The translations under genes were made by a program, and so were the position numbers. The notes under the pieces are model-generated. The model was not told the origin of the DNA, ran no database searches, and saw nothing but the letters and a program-made list of their open reading frames with translations. Below are positions 52,780-61,128 of a stretch of DNA of 64,000 bases, in pieces. This DNA comes from Hanstruepera marina. GTDB lineage: Bacteria > Bacteroidota > Bacteroidia > Flavobacteriales > Flavobacteriaceae. Positions within the stretch are counted from its first letter, which is position 1; every line of letters begins with the position of its first letter. The DNA lies in assembly GCF_019880635.1 (NCBI RefSeq), contig NZ_JAINVX010000001.1:1552123-1616122 (forward strand), read 5' to 3'.

Positions 52780-53709
52780 ATGAGCGAGTTAAGTGTCAAT
52801 CACTTATTGGGAATTAAATATCTTAATAAAGACGATATTAAACTTATTTTTGAAACGGCTGACCACTTTAAAGAAGTGATTAATAGGCCTATCAAAAAAG
52901 TGCCTTCCCTTCGTGATATTACTATTGCCAACTTATTTTTTGAAAACTCTACTCGAACAAAATTATCTTTTGAGTTGGCAGAAAAACGCCTTTCAGCCGA
53001 TGTCATAAATTTTTCAGCATCACAATCTTCTGTTAAAAAAGGGGAGACCTTAATTGATACGGTAAACAATATTCTATCCATGAAGGTGGATATGGTTGTT
53101 ATGCGCCATCCTAACCCAGGAGCTAGTGTATTTTTATCCAATCATGTCAATGCAAGTATTATTAATGCTGGTGATGGCGCACACGAGCACCCAACCCAAG
53201 CTTTATTGGATTCGTATTCCATTCGTGAGCGGTTGGGGGATGTGAAAGGAAAGAAGGTTGTAATAGTTGGGGATATATTGCACAGTCGCGTGGCATTGTC
53301 AAATATTTTTGCATTAAAAACCCAAGGCGCCCAAGTTATGGTCTGTGGACCAAAAACTTTAATTCCAAAATATATTGATAAACTGGGGGTTAAAGTTGAA
53401 ACCAATTTACGAAAAGCCTTAAATTGGTGTGATGTGGCTAATATGCTTCGTGTTCAAAATGAACGTATGTCTGTGAGTTATTTTCCTTCAACACGGGAAT
53501 ATACACAGCAATACGGTGTTAATATGGAGTTATTAAATACATTGGATAAAGACATTACAATTATGCATCCTGGACCTATAAACAGAGGAGTTGAAATTAC
53601 CAGTGATGTAGCAGATTCAGATCAAGCCATTATATTGGACCAAGTACAAAATGGTGTAGCAGTTAGGATGGCTGTTATTTATTTATTAGCTTCAAAAATA
53701 AAACAGTAA
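52780..53709 (+). CDS. pyrB: aspartate carbamoyltransferase catalytic subunit
   Basis: 309 residues. The carbamoyl-phosphate motif FFENSTRTKLSFELAEKRL, VMRHPNPGAS, DGAHEHPTQALLDSYSIRE and IMHPGPINRGVEI are complete. It makes carbamoyl-aspartate in pyrimidine synthesis. No pyrI regulatory subunit is seen nearby. It is followed at 4 bp by a small gene, then rnz. Confidence 0.95.
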   Translation: MSELSVNHLLGIKYLNKDDIKLIFETADHFKEVINRPIKKVPSLRDITIANLFFENSTRTKLSFELAEKRLSADVINFSASQSSVKKGETLIDTVNNILSMKVDMVVMRHPNPGASVFLSNHVNASIINAGDGAHEHPTQALLDSYSIRERLGDVKGKKVVIVGDILHSRVALSNIFALKTQGAQVMVCGPKTLIPKYIDKLGVKVETNLRKALNWCDVANMLRVQNERMSVSYFPSTREYTQQYGVNMELLNTLDKDITIMHPGPINRGVEITSDVADSDQAIILDQVQNGVAVRMAVIYLLASKIKQ

Positions 53710-53713
53710 CACT

Positions 53714-54046
53714 ATGATATTTGATAAGCAGGATAACATAACTGTTATTACACAGGAAAAGGCATCGGTTGTTGAACTGGTCAAGAAATTAGACGTTTTA
53801 TTCGATCGTTTTAAAAATGATAATATCATAATATGCTTAACGAGTTTAAGGCAAATTCCTCTTAATGAAATCGTGGAGTTTTTAAATTTATCAAACACAC
53901 ACAGGCAAGCAAAAAACTCCTTTGTAATTGTTACCGATAAAGTAAATTTTGATGATATGCCAGATGAGTTGGTTGTTGTTCCTACAATGCAGGAAGCTTA
54001 TGATATTATTGAAATGGAAGAAATGGAACGCGATTTAGGGTTTTAG
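53714..54046 (+). CDS. small hypothetical protein between pyrB and rnz
   Basis: 110 residues, alternating strands and helices (DNITVITQEKASVVELVKKL; NIIICLTSLRQIPLNEIVEF; NSFVIVTDKVNFDDMPDELV) that could form a STAS-like fold; no named family recognised with confidence. It lies 4 bp after pyrB and 56 bp before rnz and is probably co-transcribed with pyrR-pyrB. Related short proteins beside rnz in Flavobacteriia are sometimes given the name ribonuclease Z by position, which is not justified by sequence: it has no metallo-beta-lactamase motif. Confidence 0.65.
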   Translation: MIFDKQDNITVITQEKASVVELVKKLDVLFDRFKNDNIIICLTSLRQIPLNEIVEFLNLSNTHRQAKNSFVIVTDKVNFDDMPDELVVVPTMQEAYDIIEMEEMERDLGF

Positions 54047-54102
54047 TGTGAAATGATTATCGTGCATTCCTCCTGACCTCTGAAAAACATGCATATTAAT
54101 AG

Positions 54103-55008
54103 ATGAAATTAACCATATTAGGTTGTCATAGTGCCACACCACGCGTAGATACCCATCCTACATCACAAGTATTAGAAATAAATAATAATATTTTTTTAAT
54201 TGATTGTGGAGAAGGTACTCAAGTGCAATTGCGTAAAAACAAAGTTAAGTTTTCAAGAATCAAACATATTTTCATTTCCCACCTCCATGGAGATCATTTT
54301 TTTGGTTTGATAGGTCTGGTTTCTACTTTCAGGTTGCTTACAAGAGAAACCGATTTACATATTTATGGACCAAAGGGCTTAAAGGAAGCTATTACGCTAC
54401 AGTTAAAATTGGGCAACTCCTGGACAAATTATAAGCTAATTTTTCACGAGCTAATTTCAGAAGAATCGGAATTAATTTATGAAGATGAAAAAGTAACCGT
54501 ACATACCATTCCTTTAAAACATCGCGTTTACACTAATGGTTTTCTGTTTAAAGAAAAACTTGGTGAACGCAAATTGGATTTAAATGCAACCCTAAACGCT
54601 AATATTGATAAATCGTACTACCGAAAATTAAAACAAGGTTTCGATGTAGTAAATGAAGATGGTAAGCTTATTTTAAATGCAGATGTAACTAAAGATCCTG
54701 CCAAACCAAAAAGTTATGCCTATTGTAGTGATACAGCTTACACAGAAACGATTATTCCTATTATTAAAAATTCTGATGTATTGTATCACGAATCTACATT
54801 TTTGGAAAAGCATGCCCATTTATCGAATCCTACAAAGCATAGTAGTGCCATTGATGCAGCGACTATTGCACAAAAGGCAGGAGTTGGTCAATTAATACTT
54901 GGGCATTATTCTACACGTTATGATGACATTTCGGGTTTTAAAGAGGAAGCACAAACCGTTTTCGAAAATGTAGAATTAGCAGAAGCGGGAAAAGTGTTTA
55001 CGTTTTAA
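54103..55008 (+). CDS. rnz: ribonuclease Z
   Basis: 301 residues, metallo-beta-lactamase fold. Zinc motif SHLHGDHFFGLIGL, the early LTILGCHSATPRVDTHPTSQ, SYAYCSDTAYTE, and the late HSSAIDAATIAQKAGVGQL with GHYSTRY. It removes the 3' trailer from tRNA precursors lacking CCA. Its last 11 bp overlap the convergent gene at 54998. Confidence 0.94.
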   Translation: MKLTILGCHSATPRVDTHPTSQVLEINNNIFLIDCGEGTQVQLRKNKVKFSRIKHIFISHLHGDHFFGLIGLVSTFRLLTRETDLHIYGPKGLKEAITLQLKLGNSWTNYKLIFHELISEESELIYEDEKVTVHTIPLKHRVYTNGFLFKEKLGERKLDLNATLNANIDKSYYRKLKQGFDVVNEDGKLILNADVTKDPAKPKSYAYCSDTAYTETIIPIIKNSDVLYHESTFLEKHAHLSNPTKHSSAIDAATIAQKAGVGQLILGHYSTRYDDISGFKEEAQTVFENVELAEAGKVFTF

Positions 55009-55414
55009 ACTCGTCAAGATTTTGAATCCAGTGAATGGCTTCTTCTAAGCTAGAACAGCGTTTTAAACTGTTTTCGGTAAATTGTTTTTCAAGAGTTGCA
55101 TTCATATATCCAAAGTCATCATGAATCACAACAGCACTAGCCACTATAAAGCCAAACTCCTTGTTGAAAGTAGACCATAAATGAGGATCAATAGAGTAGG
55201 AGTTTATTCTGTTGGAGATATATCCAATCTTTATGTTATTTCCATAATGAGCTATTAATTCATATGAAACTTCCTGTATTTTTTCCCAGTCAAAGTGTAC
55301 GCCTTCATGTAATTCTGAAATAATAAAATTATCAAACAAATAAAATTTACCAAAAGGGAATACTAGTTTGCTGTGTTTTAACTGGTTGAAATAAATGCTG
55401 TTTTCAAATTTCAT
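54998..55414 (-). CDS. hypothetical protein, STAS/SpoIIAA-like size and fold
   Basis: 138 residues without signal peptide or membrane segment. Strand-helix alternation (LVFPFGKFYLFDNFIISEL; VHFDWEKIQEVSYELIAHYG; KIGYISNRINSYSIDPHLW) and the length suggest a SpoIIAA/STAS-type fold, seen in many Bacteroidota proteins of unknown role. It overlaps the 3' end of rnz by 11 bp on the opposite strand, and is divergent from pdxH. No specific function can be given. Confidence 0.6.
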   Translation of the reverse strand: MKFENSIYFNQLKHSKLVFPFGKFYLFDNFIISELHEGVHFDWEKIQEVSYELIAHYGNNIKIGYISNRINSYSIDPHLWSTFNKEFGFIVASAVVIHDDFGYMNATLEKQFTENSLKRCSSLEEAIHWIQNLDEFKT

Positions 55415-55476
55415 TTCTGTAATTAATGCTTAAATTTATATAAAAAAATAAACAAGACAAGAGCCAATAGTAATTT

Positions 55477-56124
55477 ATGGATGCAGATTTAAGTAATTAT
55501 AGAAGGTCGTACGAAAAGAATGAATTATCGCTTTCTAAAAGCCCAGAAAACCCCTTTGAATTGTTTAGGGATTGGTTTTTAGAAGTAGATGAGCATTTTC
55601 CGGAAGACGAAAATAATGCCATGACTATATCTACTTTGGGTTTAGATGGCTTTCCTAAAAGTAGAGTCGTTCTGTTAAAGCGCTATACTTATGAAGGTTT
55701 TATTTTTTACACCAATTACAATAGTGAAAAAGGTAAAGCCATTCAAGCGAATCCTAATGTGTGCTTGTCCTTTTTTTGGCATGGAGCCGAACGACAAATT
55801 ATAATAAAGGGTAGGGCTGAAAAAGTTGCTGAAAATTTAAGCGATGGTTATTTTGAATCGCGACCAAGAGGAAGTCAATTAGGGGCCTTGGCTTCTAAAC
55901 AAAGTGAAGTTGTAGAGAGTAGGGAGGTATTAGAAAATAAATTAAAACGTTTGGAAGAACAATTTGAGAATAAAGATATACCAAGACCTGATTTTTGGGG
56001 CGGTTTTATAGTAAAGCCCATAGAGTTTGAATTTTGGCAGGGACGCGCTAATAGACTACATGATAGAATTCGCTATAGGCTTGATAATGAATGCAATTGG
56101 ATTAAAAGCCGATTATCTCCATGA
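55477..56124 (+). CDS. pdxH: pyridoxamine 5'-phosphate oxidase
   Basis: 215 residues, full length. LRRSYEK-like N-terminus (NYRRSYEKNELSLSKSPENP), AMTISTLGLDGFPKSRVVLL, FYTNYNSEKGKAIQANPNVC, the FMN-contact ESRPRGSQLGALASKQSEV, and the C-terminal EFWQGRANRLHDRIRY with the substrate-binding Arg. It makes pyridoxal 5'-phosphate from pyridoxine or pyridoxamine phosphate with FMN and oxygen. Confidence 0.95.
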   Translation: MDADLSNYRRSYEKNELSLSKSPENPFELFRDWFLEVDEHFPEDENNAMTISTLGLDGFPKSRVVLLKRYTYEGFIFYTNYNSEKGKAIQANPNVCLSFFWHGAERQIIIKGRAEKVAENLSDGYFESRPRGSQLGALASKQSEVVESREVLENKLKRLEEQFENKDIPRPDFWGGFIVKPIEFEFWQGRANRLHDRIRYRLDNECNWIKSRLSP

Positions 56125-56126
56125 TA

Positions 56127-56219
56127 ATATCGGTAAAGTGTAGTTTTATCGTGATTAAAAACACTTAATATCGATAAAAAACATTATAAATCGATAAAAT
56201 GCATGTATTTTATCGATTT
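56127..56219. promoter_or_regulatory. cluster of ATCGATAAAA half-sites with a 13-bp inverted repeat
   Basis: AAATCGATAAAAT (56188-56200) and ATTTTATCGATTT (56207-56219) are perfect 13-bp arms around GCATGT. Three more copies of the word precede them: ATATCGGTAAA (56127), TTTTATCG (56144) and ATATCGATAAAAA (56168). The arrangement looks like an operator array for the CAP gene at 56290. Confidence 0.65.
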
Positions 56220-56289
56220 TAACATTTTGTTAACAGTCTTTTTTGGTTAGGAAGTTAATTTTACTATCCCAAATCTAAATAACCTAACA

Positions 56290-56784
56290 ATGAAAAGACC
56301 TACGTTACTACCAGTTATGGTTTTATTTGCTATGTTCATGTTTTCATGTTCATCAGATAACCTAGACGACAAAGCCGAAGCTTATAATGCTAATCTAGTT
56401 ATTCCTGAAGCTAAAGGCATTGAAGTTGAAATTTTAGAGCTTATAAACGACCATAGACTTAATTTAGGTTTAAACCCGTTGTCTGACATGGGTATAATTA
56501 AATCGCAAGCCTATAACCATACTACTTATATGCTTGAACAAAATGCTATCTCGCACGATAATTTTTTCTTGCGTAAATCGTATTTACAAAGCAACGCTGG
56601 AGCTAATACAGTTTCAGAAAATGTGGCCTATGGCTATACAAGTGCGCAATCTGTTGTAAACGCTTGGTTGAATAGTGATGGTCACCGTGCCAATATTGAA
56701 GGTAATTTTACCAATTTTGATATTTCGGCAGAACAGGATAACGATGGTAACTGGTATTACACAAACATATTTGTAAAGAAATAA
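56290..56784 (+). CDS. CAP-domain (SCP/PR1-like) lipoprotein
   Basis: 164 residues. Lipobox MFMFSCSSDN (Cys20). The CAP domain follows: ILELINDHRLNLGLNPLSDM, SQAYNHTTYMLEQNAISHDN with the His of the site, NVAYGYTSAQSVVNAWLNSD and GHRANIEGNFTNFDISAEQD. It resembles YkwD-type bacterial CAP proteins, of unknown activity, and is outer-membrane or periplasm anchored. A cluster of ATCGATAAAA operator words lies upstream, and a strong terminator follows. Confidence 0.88.
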   Translation: MKRPTLLPVMVLFAMFMFSCSSDNLDDKAEAYNANLVIPEAKGIEVEILELINDHRLNLGLNPLSDMGIIKSQAYNHTTYMLEQNAISHDNFFLRKSYLQSNAGANTVSENVAYGYTSAQSVVNAWLNSDGHRANIEGNFTNFDISAEQDNDGNWYYTNIFVKK

Positions 56785-56824
56785 TTAGAATATTGATTAA
56801 TAGCAATTCAGATTACTTTACATT

Positions 56825-56853
56825 AAAAAAGCGACTTTATGGTCGCTTTTTTT
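56825..56853 (+). terminator. terminator of the CAP gene
   Basis: GCGAC / GTCGC core stem, loop TTTATG, with A and T runs pairing further. Confidence 0.9.
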
Positions 56854-56887
56854 AGTTTAAAGAACTTATAATTGATTGTTATAATCA

Positions 56888-57295
56888 CTAATTATAAATT
56901 AGTTTAACCCGTTTGTATTTAATACTTTTTTTTAATTTATCTTTTCTTTTATTAAAATAGAAAATTAATCGGCTTTTAGTGACTTTTACATTCCATTCAA
57001 TATCAGTTTTGTTTCCGTTCCCATATTCAGTCAAGGTATAAAATTTACCATTTCGTCTGATTTTCCCGCTACTTATTTCAGGTTCAAAATCTTTATAGGT
57101 TTTCCAAGTCTTTCTGTTTTTCATTAAATACCTTTTTAAGGTATAGCTTGAATCAGAATGAATTGTAATTTCAGAAACCTCATATGAATAAGTTGTACTA
57201 TAATTATGATCATGGTATAAATAGATTGGTTCATTCGTTTGCCCAAATACATTAGACATGAATAATAATAACAATGTTAGAATTCTATTTTTCAC
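56888..57295 (-). CDS. small exported hypothetical protein
   Basis: 135 residues with a signal peptide (LTLLLLFMSNVFGQ). The mature part is a run of charged beta strands (YSYEVSEITIHSDSSYTLKR; TDIEWNVKVTKSRLIFYFNK) and ends in a lysine-rich strand. No family recognised. An imperfect dyad (57321-57417) lies directly upstream, as with accessory cassettes. Function unknown. Confidence 0.6.
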   Translation of the reverse strand: MKNRILTLLLLFMSNVFGQTNEPIYLYHDHNYSTTYSYEVSEITIHSDSSYTLKRYLMKNRKTWKTYKDFEPEISSGKIRRNGKFYTLTEYGNGNKTDIEWNVKVTKSRLIFYFNKRKDKLKKSIKYKRVKLIYN

Positions 57296-57320
57296 CTAGT
57301 AGTGTTTTTTAAAATCTGTC

Positions 57321-57417
57321 CCAACGGTTTAGGCTATGGTTTCGTTGCGTGAAAATCCACAAGGATTTTCAGAAGTAGGCTAGAAGAAGCAATTACTTAT
57401 AGCTATTGTTGTGTATA
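57321..57417. repeat. imperfect dyad element, attC-like or MITE-like
   Basis: The ends CCAACGGTTTAGGCTAT and ATAGCTATTGTTGTG pair imperfectly, and the centre is a perfect hairpin GAAAATCC (57351-57358) / GGATTTTC (57363-57370). Size and paired CAAC/GTTG ends recall integron attC sites, but both end boxes deviate from the consensus by one base. Confidence 0.4.
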
Positions 57418-57425
57418 GTTTAGTT

Positions 57426-58472
57426 TTATTGTTTTGAAGAATCAATGAGGTCTTTTATAGCTTTAGATACTACTTCTGGTTCATCTATATGCACGTGGTG
57501 TCCACTATGTGCCGCTATAATTTGTTTGCTATTAGAAGAAAGATTCAATAAATCTTTTTGCAAAGATTTTGAATGATTAAGAAGTTGTTCACTACTCCAG
57601 TTACTATCACCTTCTTTAATTTTTTTTTGACCTGCACTAATAACAATTAATGGAATGTTTTCTAAAAGATACTTTTCTTTGTTTTGAAACATTTCTTGAA
57701 AAATTTCAGCTTCATAAGTTTTTCCTTCCCCTTTTACATAAGTCCAAGGTCGTTCATTATAAATCCAATTAAAAAGTTGTTTGTCTCTATTCGAAAATTT
57801 CTCTAACATATCTCCAAAATCTTTTTTAGGTTGAAATGATTTTGTTTTTTTTGGGAATTCTAAATAAGTAGTATTTATTGTTGGAATAGTGTCTTTTGCG
57901 GTCAATCTCATTTTTTTCCATTCCATTTTTTTAAGTTCTTTATTGTAGACTTTTAAAACAACATCTGGATGAGTAGCATCAACGAGTACAATTCCAGCAA
58001 CTTCATCTTTATATTCTTTAGCAAATAAATTTGCTAATACACCACCTAGGGAATGTCCAACTAAAATATAAGGGGGTGAAAAGTTAGCTTCTTTAAGAAG
58101 CTCATGTGTATCATAAACTTGTTGGTTTAAGGCCATTCCATGTCCGTGTTCACTCCAGCCTTCTCCTGCTTGATCAATAGCTACAGCTTTAGTAAATTGC
58201 CCAACTTCTGGAAGAACTAAATTCCAATTTAGTGCAATGTCACCAGCTCCATGAAAAAGTACTACTGTTGGACCTTTTTGATTTTCGCCTGCAAGAAGAA
58301 CATGCATATTATGACCTTTTACGTTGTACAATTTTCCTGGAGGACTAAATTTTACTTCTTGTTTATTATGTAAAACCGTTTGTGGTTTTTTCTCTACAAC
58401 AACAGATTTTTTTTTGCAGTTGGTAAGAAGTAGTGCAAAAAATAGAATTTTAATAAGATTGTGATATTTCAT
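57426..58472 (-). CDS. alpha/beta hydrolase, lipoprotein
   Basis: 348 residues. Lipobox FALLLTNCKKKS (Cys19). The alpha/beta hydrolase core has the oxyanion loop VLFHGAGDIALNW and the nucleophile elbow LVGHSLGGVLAN (Ser141); the late AAHSGHHVHIDEPE supplies the catalytic His. Substrate unknown (ester, lactone or acyl compound). It lies 2 bp after the MarR gene in the same direction, so it is probably the regulated gene of that pair. Confidence 0.85.
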   Translation of the reverse strand: MKYHNLIKILFFALLLTNCKKKSVVVEKKPQTVLHNKQEVKFSPPGKLYNVKGHNMHVLLAGENQKGPTVVLFHGAGDIALNWNLVLPEVGQFTKAVAIDQAGEGWSEHGHGMALNQQVYDTHELLKEANFSPPYILVGHSLGGVLANLFAKEYKDEVAGIVLVDATHPDVVLKVYNKELKKMEWKKMRLTAKDTIPTINTTYLEFPKKTKSFQPKKDFGDMLEKFSNRDKQLFNWIYNERPWTYVKGEGKTYEAEIFQEMFQNKEKYLLENIPLIVISAGQKKIKEGDSNWSSEQLLNHSKSLQKDLLNLSSNSKQIIAAHSGHHVHIDEPEVVSKAIKDLIDSSKQ

Positions 58473-58473
58473 T

Positions 58474-58914
58474 TTAATTATTTTTAGAACAGTTATTCGT
58501 TATTTTAAGTAATATTTTGTTGACTATATCTATTTCTTCTTGTGTAATATTTTTAAGCGCATTTGACCTATTATTTAATATTACTGGTTTAAGTTTTTTT
58601 AAAGCTGTAATACCTTTTTCCGATGCTTGCAAGTCAAACCTCCTTCTATCTTCTCTATTAATTTTGCGTTTTACATATCCTTTTTTTACCAAAAGTTCTA
58701 TCATACGAGTAATAGAAGCATGATCTTTATAAAGAATATTAGCTACTTCTTTTTGATTTAATTTTGAATTTGAATCTATCATTATTAAAACTAATACCTG
58801 ATCAAGTGTAATGTCACTAATATGCTTTGAAATATTGTCTTGAGAATACCTACGATATTCTTTAATGGTCTTTTCTATGGAGTAGAAAATAGTTTTTAAA
58901 GGAGGTGTAATCAT
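58474..58914 (-). CDS. MarR family transcriptional regulator
   Basis: 146 residues from MITPPLKTIFYSIEKT at 58914. The longer frame to 58980 starts upstream of the promoter and is rejected. Winged helix: LTLDQVLVLIMIDSNSK-like helix (SDITLDQVLVLIMIDSNSKL), KEVANILYKDHASITRMIEL recognition helix, wing KKGYVKRKINREDRRRFDLQ. A palindrome beside its -7 element suggests autorepression, and the hydrolase 2 bp downstream is co-transcribed. No cysteine sensor; the ligand is unknown. Confidence 0.85.
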   Translation of the reverse strand: MITPPLKTIFYSIEKTIKEYRRYSQDNISKHISDITLDQVLVLIMIDSNSKLNQKEVANILYKDHASITRMIELLVKKGYVKRKINREDRRRFDLQASEKGITALKKLKPVILNNRSNALKNITQEEIDIVNKILLKITNNCSKNN

Positions 58915-58932
58915 AATTTTATTTATTTGATA

Positions 58933-58952
58933 CAAATATAATTGATATATCA
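58933..58952 (-). promoter_or_regulatory. promoter -7 element and palindromic operator of the MarR gene
   Basis: On the minus strand TATATTTG (58940-58933) fits TAnnTTTG. Directly upstream lies the perfect palindrome TGATATATCA (58943-58952). Confidence 0.6.
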
Positions 58953-59060
58953 TATAAATAAAAATATATTTATAAAGCATGTGTATATAGCACTAATAGT
59001 AGTGTTTTATGTATTATATATACAGCTTAAAATCTAGTGTATTTTAATTTATAAAAATTT

Positions 59061-59090
59061 AAAAGCCACTCACAAGGAGTGGCTTTTTAG
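59061..59090. terminator. terminator at the 3' side of the gliding operon
   Basis: AAAGCCACTC / GAGTGGCTTT stem with ACAAG loop, A run before and T run after. It can end leftward transcription from the OmpA-family gene. Confidence 0.85.
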
Positions 59091-59193
59091 TTAATAAGAT
59101 TATTGTTAGGAAGGTTTTAATAAATGTAAGCTTATTAAATCAATTTTCTTAAATCTTAATAACTATGTATTGTATGTTAAGACTTAAGCCTTC

Positions 59194-61116
59194 TTAATTA
59201 TTATCACTTAATATTATAAATTTAGAACGTCTGTTTTCTTGATGCTTTTCTTTAGAACATTTTACACCATTTGAACATTCGTTAACCAATTGTGTTTCGC
59301 CATAGCCAATAGCGCTTTCTATACGCTCTGTAGCAATACCTCTAGAATATAAATACTCTTGGGTAGATTTGGCACGACGGTCTGATAACTTCATATTATA
59401 TCTATCACTACCACGACTGTCTGTATGCGATTCAATTTTAATAACCATATTTGGATGCGCACGCATTACTGAAACAATGTTTTCTAATTCGTAAGCGGCA
59501 TCTGGTCTAATGTTCCATTTGTCAAAGTCAAAGAAAATAGGATTAATAACAATTTCGTTATCATTAATCAACGGGATTAAATTAAGGTCTACCGTATGTT
59601 CTTTACCATATTCGGTAGTGGTTTTTAATTCTTCCAATGCATCTTTGTAGTCTTGTTTAGAGCCTAGTATTTTGTATTCCTTATCACAATCGGCTTCTAA
59701 TTGGTACTCGCCATTTTTATCTGTTGTTACTTCAGAAACAATTTTACCAGATTCTTTGTCTATTAACTGAACCGTTACCATAGCAAGAGGAGTTAATAGT
59801 TTGCTATCTCTGGCAGTACCTTTTATTATTTGCTTGCATGGCAATTCTTTAAAACCATAAACATCGTCTCCACCTTTTCCTTCTGGTCGGTTAGAGGAGA
59901 AGTATCCGGTTTTAGAATCACTATCCATAAAGAATGCGAAATCGTCGTAACCACTATTGTATGGTGCTCCTAAATTCACAGGTTCTTCTTGAGATCCGTT
60001 TTTTAGTATATCTGATTTAAAAATATCTAATAAGCCAAGGTTTAAAAATCCATCTGAAGAGAAGTATAGGGTACTATCTTTTGCTACATAAGGAAACATT
60101 TCACGTCCTTCGGTATTAACAGTTGCTCCTAAATTTTCTGGAGTTCCATAACTATCACCGTCGATTGATACTTTATAAATATCTGTTTGTCCAAAACCAC
60201 CTTCGCGATCTGAAACAAAATAAAGTGTTTTGTTATCTGGACTTAATGTTGGGTGACCTGTAGAATATACATTGTCGTTAAACGGTAATTCTATAACGTT
60301 GCCCCAAACACTGTCCGTTTTAGTGGCCTTATAAATTTTTAAATGTGAGGTTCCTTTTTTATCGTAAACGGGTCTGTTTCTGCTATTCACGTTATCTCGA
60401 GTAAAATACATGGTGTTACCATCATTGGTAAGACATGCGCTAGCCTCGTGAACATCATTACGTTGTTTGCCTTCAAAAGCCAGTAGGGTTACATTGCTTA
60501 CCGTAGCAGTGCCATCTTCTTCGTTTACAGAAATTTCACCTTTGTAGATATCTAAATAAGGTTCTCCATTCCATTTATAGATTTCGTTTTCAGTATTTCT
60601 AGATGAAGAAAAATAAAGAGAACCCTCGTGGATAAAACCGCCAAAGTCGGCATAGTTTGTATTACTATCTAAATTTTGAGTCTCAACGTATATACCGGTT
60701 GTAGATTCTAACTCTTCATAAATACTTAAATTACCTACACTTAAATCGGCCACACGGCTATCTGAACTTTGAATGTCTTTGAATTTTGATAACCACTTAT
60801 CGGCTTCAACATAATTACCCAAACTACGTTGTGTTTGGATGTACTTGTAAATGTATTCAGGGTTGATATCTGAATATTTGTTTAAAGCTTTTTCATACCA
60901 TATTGCAGCCTGTTCAGAATTAGAGTTGTTGTAATAACAATCTCCCAAACGTGTTAAGACATGCTCGCTACTATCACCTTTTTTTACAGCTTCCTGATAT
61001 AAATCGGCAGCTTTTAAATAGGCATAATTCTCGAAGAATTTATCTCCTACTTTGCTTTGCGAAAATAGAATTGTACTACTTAATGCAATTATTGCGAATA
61101 TAACTTTAGTTTTCAT
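59194..61116 (-). CDS. OmpA-family protein with TPR, PD40 and CarboxypepD-reg domains (T9SS/gliding associated)
   Basis: 640 residues with a signal peptide. TPR-like repeats occupy about 25-115, PD40/WD40-like beta-propeller blades about 160-420 (SPDNKTLYFVSDREGGFGQT), a carboxypeptidase regulatory-like beta sandwich about 430-510, and the C-terminal OmpA peptidoglycan-binding domain (FFDFDKWNIRPDAAYELENI; IESHTDSRGSDRYNMKLSDR). This PorE-like order is typical of T9SS and gliding operons. It is 12 bp after PorP/SprF and probably ties the secretion or adhesin complex to the cell wall. Confidence 0.88.
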   Translation of the reverse strand: MKTKVIFAIIALSSTILFSQSKVGDKFFENYAYLKAADLYQEAVKKGDSSEHVLTRLGDCYYNNSNSEQAAIWYEKALNKYSDINPEYIYKYIQTQRSLGNYVEADKWLSKFKDIQSSDSRVADLSVGNLSIYEELESTTGIYVETQNLDSNTNYADFGGFIHEGSLYFSSSRNTENEIYKWNGEPYLDIYKGEISVNEEDGTATVSNVTLLAFEGKQRNDVHEASACLTNDGNTMYFTRDNVNSRNRPVYDKKGTSHLKIYKATKTDSVWGNVIELPFNDNVYSTGHPTLSPDNKTLYFVSDREGGFGQTDIYKVSIDGDSYGTPENLGATVNTEGREMFPYVAKDSTLYFSSDGFLNLGLLDIFKSDILKNGSQEEPVNLGAPYNSGYDDFAFFMDSDSKTGYFSSNRPEGKGGDDVYGFKELPCKQIIKGTARDSKLLTPLAMVTVQLIDKESGKIVSEVTTDKNGEYQLEADCDKEYKILGSKQDYKDALEELKTTTEYGKEHTVDLNLIPLINDNEIVINPIFFDFDKWNIRPDAAYELENIVSVMRAHPNMVIKIESHTDSRGSDRYNMKLSDRRAKSTQEYLYSRGIATERIESAIGYGETQLVNECSNGVKCSKEKHQENRRSKFIILSDNN

Positions 61117-61128
61117 ACGATTTTATTT

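Noticed and set aside
58915..58980. N-terminal extension of the MarR gene at 58914
   Set aside because: The extension contains the promoter and palindrome, and the translated part (Tyr/Ile-rich) is not MarR-like.
58982..59024. Nested inverted repeat TGTATATA / TATATACA with CACTA / TAGTG inside
   Set aside because: The region is very AT-rich and stems are short; chance cannot be excluded, so it is not listed as a feature.
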